Positions 1 through 57,486 of a DNA stretch of 57,486 nucleotides are shown here, one piece after another. The translations under genes were made by a program, and so were the position numbers. Below the pieces are notes generated by a model. That model was not told the origin of the DNA and did not search any database. It saw only the letters and a program-made list of their open reading frames with translations. Each line of letters opens with the position of its first letter. Within the stretch, counting starts at the first letter, position 1. The DNA is from Paulinella micropora (taxonomy: Eukaryota > Cercozoa > Imbricatea > Euglyphida), in the NCBI GenBank assembly GCA_009731375.1, contig BJOX01000039.1, positions 819,979 to 877,464 on the forward strand, in the 5' to 3' direction.

Positions 1-34
<34 letters not shown>

Positions 35-67
35 CCTACCTACCTACCTACCTACCTACCTACCTAC

Positions 68-102
<35 letters not shown>

Positions 103-123
103 CCTACCTACCTACCTACCTAC

Positions 124-162
<39 letters not shown>

Positions 163-261
163 CCTATCTATCTATCTACCTATCTATCTATCGTAGGGCA
201 ACAAACAACGCATCACTCCCGCACAAGGCTTATCACACTCTTATCTATCCTTTTATCTATC

Positions 262-292
<31 letters not shown>

Positions 293-417
293 CTATCCCA
301 GCCCGCTACCCAGTCGCGGATTGGCGGCAGGATGGAATGGATGCTTATGTCTTCGGATATGCAGAGCTGATAGACCAAACATATCTATCTACCTATCTAC
401 CTATCTATCTATCGCAG
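1..417. repeat. TATC/TACC microsatellite with a 5' exon copy
   Basis: Tetranucleotide arrays fill most of 1-300. Positions about 193-242 (tcgtag then ggcaacaaacaacgcatcac) are a diverged copy of the start of exon 418-633, including its acceptor, and run back into TATC. Confidence 0.8.
297..391 (-). repeat. Dispersed repeat A, copy 1
   Basis: The reverse complement of this segment matches 2117-2250 and 43418-43545 (core: tttggtct, cagctctgcatatccgaaga, cataggcatccatt). All three copies abut GATA/TATC arrays. No coding content is recognised; probably a fragment of a transposable element. Confidence 0.8.
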
Positions 418-47416
<46,999 letters not shown>

Positions 47417-47511
47417 GGGACACATGTTTCAGAATAATTACCTGAGAACATTCAAAGAAGCAAAATTTATCCATTTTTGACCTCATCGCTCTCCGTCAGT
47501 CTTAGAGTCAT

Positions 47512-47601
47512 TCTACACCACCCAGAATTCAGGGTTTCTGGTGCCACTTTCTGGGTTTGCTTCCTGGAAATCCTGGCCTGTGGTGCCACTTTCACACCCA
47601 G

Positions 47602-47641
<40 letters not shown>

Positions 47642-47972
47642 GNNNNNNNNNNCATGGTTTGTGGGAACAAGGAGGAATTGGGATCTCCTATTTGCATGGT
47701 AGCTAGCCCCAGGCGTGATGTTGATGCTGATGTAATGTATTTGGAATAGGCGCAAATAGTTTCCTTAAGACAGTGTCCCAAACATCAACCACCCCCGGGG
47801 GGGTGGTTGATGTTTGGGACACTGTCTTAAGGAAACTATTTGCGCCTTTTCCAAATACATGACATACATCAGCATCAACATCACGCCTGGGGCTAGCTAC
47901 CATGCAAATAGGAGCTCCCAATTGCTCCTTGTTCCCACAAACCATGACTTATTCCGAAGGGCTGCGCATATG

Positions 47973-48005
<33 letters not shown>

Positions 48006-48108
48006 GGGGGTNNNNNNNNNNTGCCACTTTCTGGGTTTTGTTTCCTGAAGATCCTGAGCTGTGGTGCCACTTTTTCACCCAGAACCCGGAAGTCTGGGTG
48101 GTGTAGCA
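47512..48108. mobile_element. MITE/foldback element with internal palindrome
   Basis: The outer inverted ends are ctacaccacccagaattcag at the left and cttccgggt-type sequence closing as gtctgggtggtgtag at the right. Inside, 47655-47942 is a near-perfect palindrome with arms of about 140 bp centred near 47,798 (cccccgggggg). Poly-C and poly-G runs next to two gaps mark where the assembly was uncertain. Confidence 0.75.
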
Positions 48109-48625
48109 ACGGACCTTAGTGTTATGGGCATGCTGAAGTCATTCTTTCAACAGCTCAGGAACACGAGCTTTCCAACATTGTGCTCTTCATATATGTATAT
48201 ATTAACTCTTACCCTGTGCGTTATTCCTATTTCATTTCCGACGTTACCCGGAGTTACCGTTACTAGGTAGTTTGATTTTGTCATAAGGACGGATAGTACA
48301 AATTCCACTTAATTATTTAGTGATACAGCGGACACTATACTGTCATTATATTTACCTCTACCTTAGTTCATTTACACTTATCTTAGTTCAAGTTTGTGAC
48401 GTGTCGTTCTATATTAATAGTTGTCAGAAATCTCTTTATTAAATTGCCTTCCCTTACTTTGGTTACTGTAGTAGCGAGACAGGACCGGTGGACTCTGAAA
48501 GGAGTCGGTAAAGGCCTCCGAGCATGCTGAGTTGCTCAAAGCCGCGCTGACATGGCTCCCCGGTCAAAAAGTTAATTGCTAATCATAGTAGTAAAACTGG
48601 AACTAATGGGCCACCGATATTACTG

Positions 48626-48827
48626 GGACATTCAAGTGGCAAAACATTCAAACTTTGACCTCATCTTTCTCAATCAATATTTGAGATACGGAAATGCAGC
48701 GCACGCCGTTGGAAAGCTCGTGTCCTAAGCTTTCAACATTGCTGGCTTCAGCACAGTCGTATCACTTCCATGGATGGAGAACGATGAGATCAAAGTTGGA
48801 TAGTTTGCCACTTGATTGTCCAACAGT
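48626..48827. mobile_element. 200-bp MITE-like element
   Basis: Inverted ends: gggacattcaagtggcaaaa, then tttgacctcat, against atgagatcaaagtt, then tttgccacttgattgtcc. The interior is unique and non-coding. It interrupts sequence partly repeated at 48980-49060 (aaaaagttaat ... ccaccgatatta). Confidence 0.75.
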
Positions 48828-50017
48828 AATAAACTTCAAACCCGAGCCGCGGCCCTCTGCCACTGAAAGGTGAGGTAAGATCAGTGAGTGACGGTGGCCG
48901 GTGAAGTTTATATTAATACTAATCAACTTGAACGGCCGGCCGGGTGCCGGCGGGACCGATCGCAGTGATGAAGTATCGGGATCAAAAAGTTAATGGTTAA
49001 TACTACTACGGTAACACAAAAACTAATGCCACCGATATTAATATTAATATTAATACCACCCGGCGTGACTGCGATCTAGAAAAGATACCTGCGGGTAACA
49101 TTAATAACTTTTTTCCTGCGACTGAAACTTAAACTACTTTTGCCAGTCACCTAGTATTATATTAATAATAATAAGTACGCTTGCTTTTGAAAGTTTAGTA
49201 GACCTGCAAAGGAAGCATGTAAGTAGGCAAACATAGATAAAAAACCGGCGATGGTGCCACAAAAATAACTATTAATACGGGGCGTGTATTCCTGCCCGCG
49301 TGACCAAGTGACTGACACCGTCAATTACCTTTCCTTCCGGCAGTTGCAGTTGTTGCTGTTTGTCCCTGTTCTTTTCCTTGTGGACACTCGCTTTCAAAGA
49401 CATTCTCGCATTCTCGGGCTGCCTTTTATTATTATACAGTATTAAATATTCATACACGTTGGAGTTGTTAACAAAATGGGAAGCGCTTTAATAATAAAAT
49501 ACTGCAACCACTACCGTCTAACAAAGACTGATTTGATGACATACATTCCTTGACGTAAATTTCAAGCTTATTCCGAAAGTATTAGATATTCATACAGCCT
49601 CGACAGTGCAGGCGATACGTTCGAAAGGGCTCGCAGCCCTGCTTGCTTAATATGTATAAAGACAGCCGCCCTCGTGCGACTGCTCGAGGGCACGCCATAT
49701 ATTAATACTAGTAGAGTAACTCTCTTCCTGGAGCAGATTTCCATGTGGCGCCCAGGTGAATGGAAACGTTTCATATTGTATGAATATACATAATTGAAAG
49801 TCTAAGTGCTAAATATGCGATAAATGAGATGCGTGTAGAAAGTTTATCCACATAGGGTGAAGAAAATGCACGCCGGCGTTTGACCCAAAAAATACAGATT
49901 ACAATTTGGAAAAACAAAAATGATACTTGATAAGACAGCAACAATACAACAAAAACAAAAAGAGGGGAGAGGAGTAAGACGAGGAGGGGGCCGGGGTGGA
50001 GGGAAGCCTTGATGTGC
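48828..50017. other. Unique intergenic DNA, no gene seen
   Basis: AT-rich unique DNA between the 3' ends of the two genes. Minus-strand frames of up to 108 codons lack motifs. A TGTAA at 49903-49899 (minus) lies 115 nt after the METH stop, the motif green algae often use for polyadenylation; one 5-mer is weak evidence. Confidence 0.5.

Positions 50018-57486
<7,469 letters not shown>

Overview
This is eukaryotic nuclear DNA: both genes are split by GT-AG introns, and at least three quarters of the window is simple-sequence repeat (GATA/TATC, GTAT/ATAC, CTAC/GGTA, TA, GA, TTC, TTA, TATTG, GGACA, TGTAA), with ten N gaps. The organism cannot be fixed from sequence alone. A hybrid histidine kinase with a receiver-like plus a true receiver domain, next to a cobalamin-dependent methionine synthase, in an intron-dense repeat-rich genome suggests an alga or related protist. 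A prasinophyte-type green alga is one possibility (inference, low confidence).

Left and centre (418-47,416, + strand): one very large gene. I traced 45 small exons by hand. Their splice phases agree from end to end, and they encode about 1,300 residues, 5' incomplete at the window edge. Order: Ser/Thr/Pro-rich region, HATPase_c kinase core (7,382-7,736), a receiver-like domain cut into ten exons (9,211-15,966), an acidic exon, a Ser/Pro-rich linker of about 25 exons (20,683-42,465), and a complete C-terminal receiver domain cut into seven exons (44,284-47,416). About 8% of the gene is coding; the rest is microsatellite.

The striking feature is how exons and repeats are mixed. Most exons are accompanied by truncated copies of themselves: 5' exon pieces with an acceptor lie upstream of the intact exon, 3' pieces with a donor lie downstream, and each runs directly into microsatellite. 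In the 6.8-kb intron 31,989-38,810, three exon-like segments (120 nt, frame-neutral) lie on the opposite strand beside a minisatellite that itself flips orientation. This is either an inversion inside the gene or an assembly inversion.

Intergenic (47,417-50,017): two genes converge on 2.6 kb of mostly unique DNA carrying inverted-repeat (MITE/foldback-like) elements, including a long palindrome.

Right (50,018-56,238, - strand): cobalamin-dependent methionine synthase, nine visible exons from the end of the homocysteine domain to the stop codon, with the 5' part beyond the window. Its introns are also packed with microsatellite. The last 1.2 kb is repeats plus two short unique patches in which I recognise nothing.
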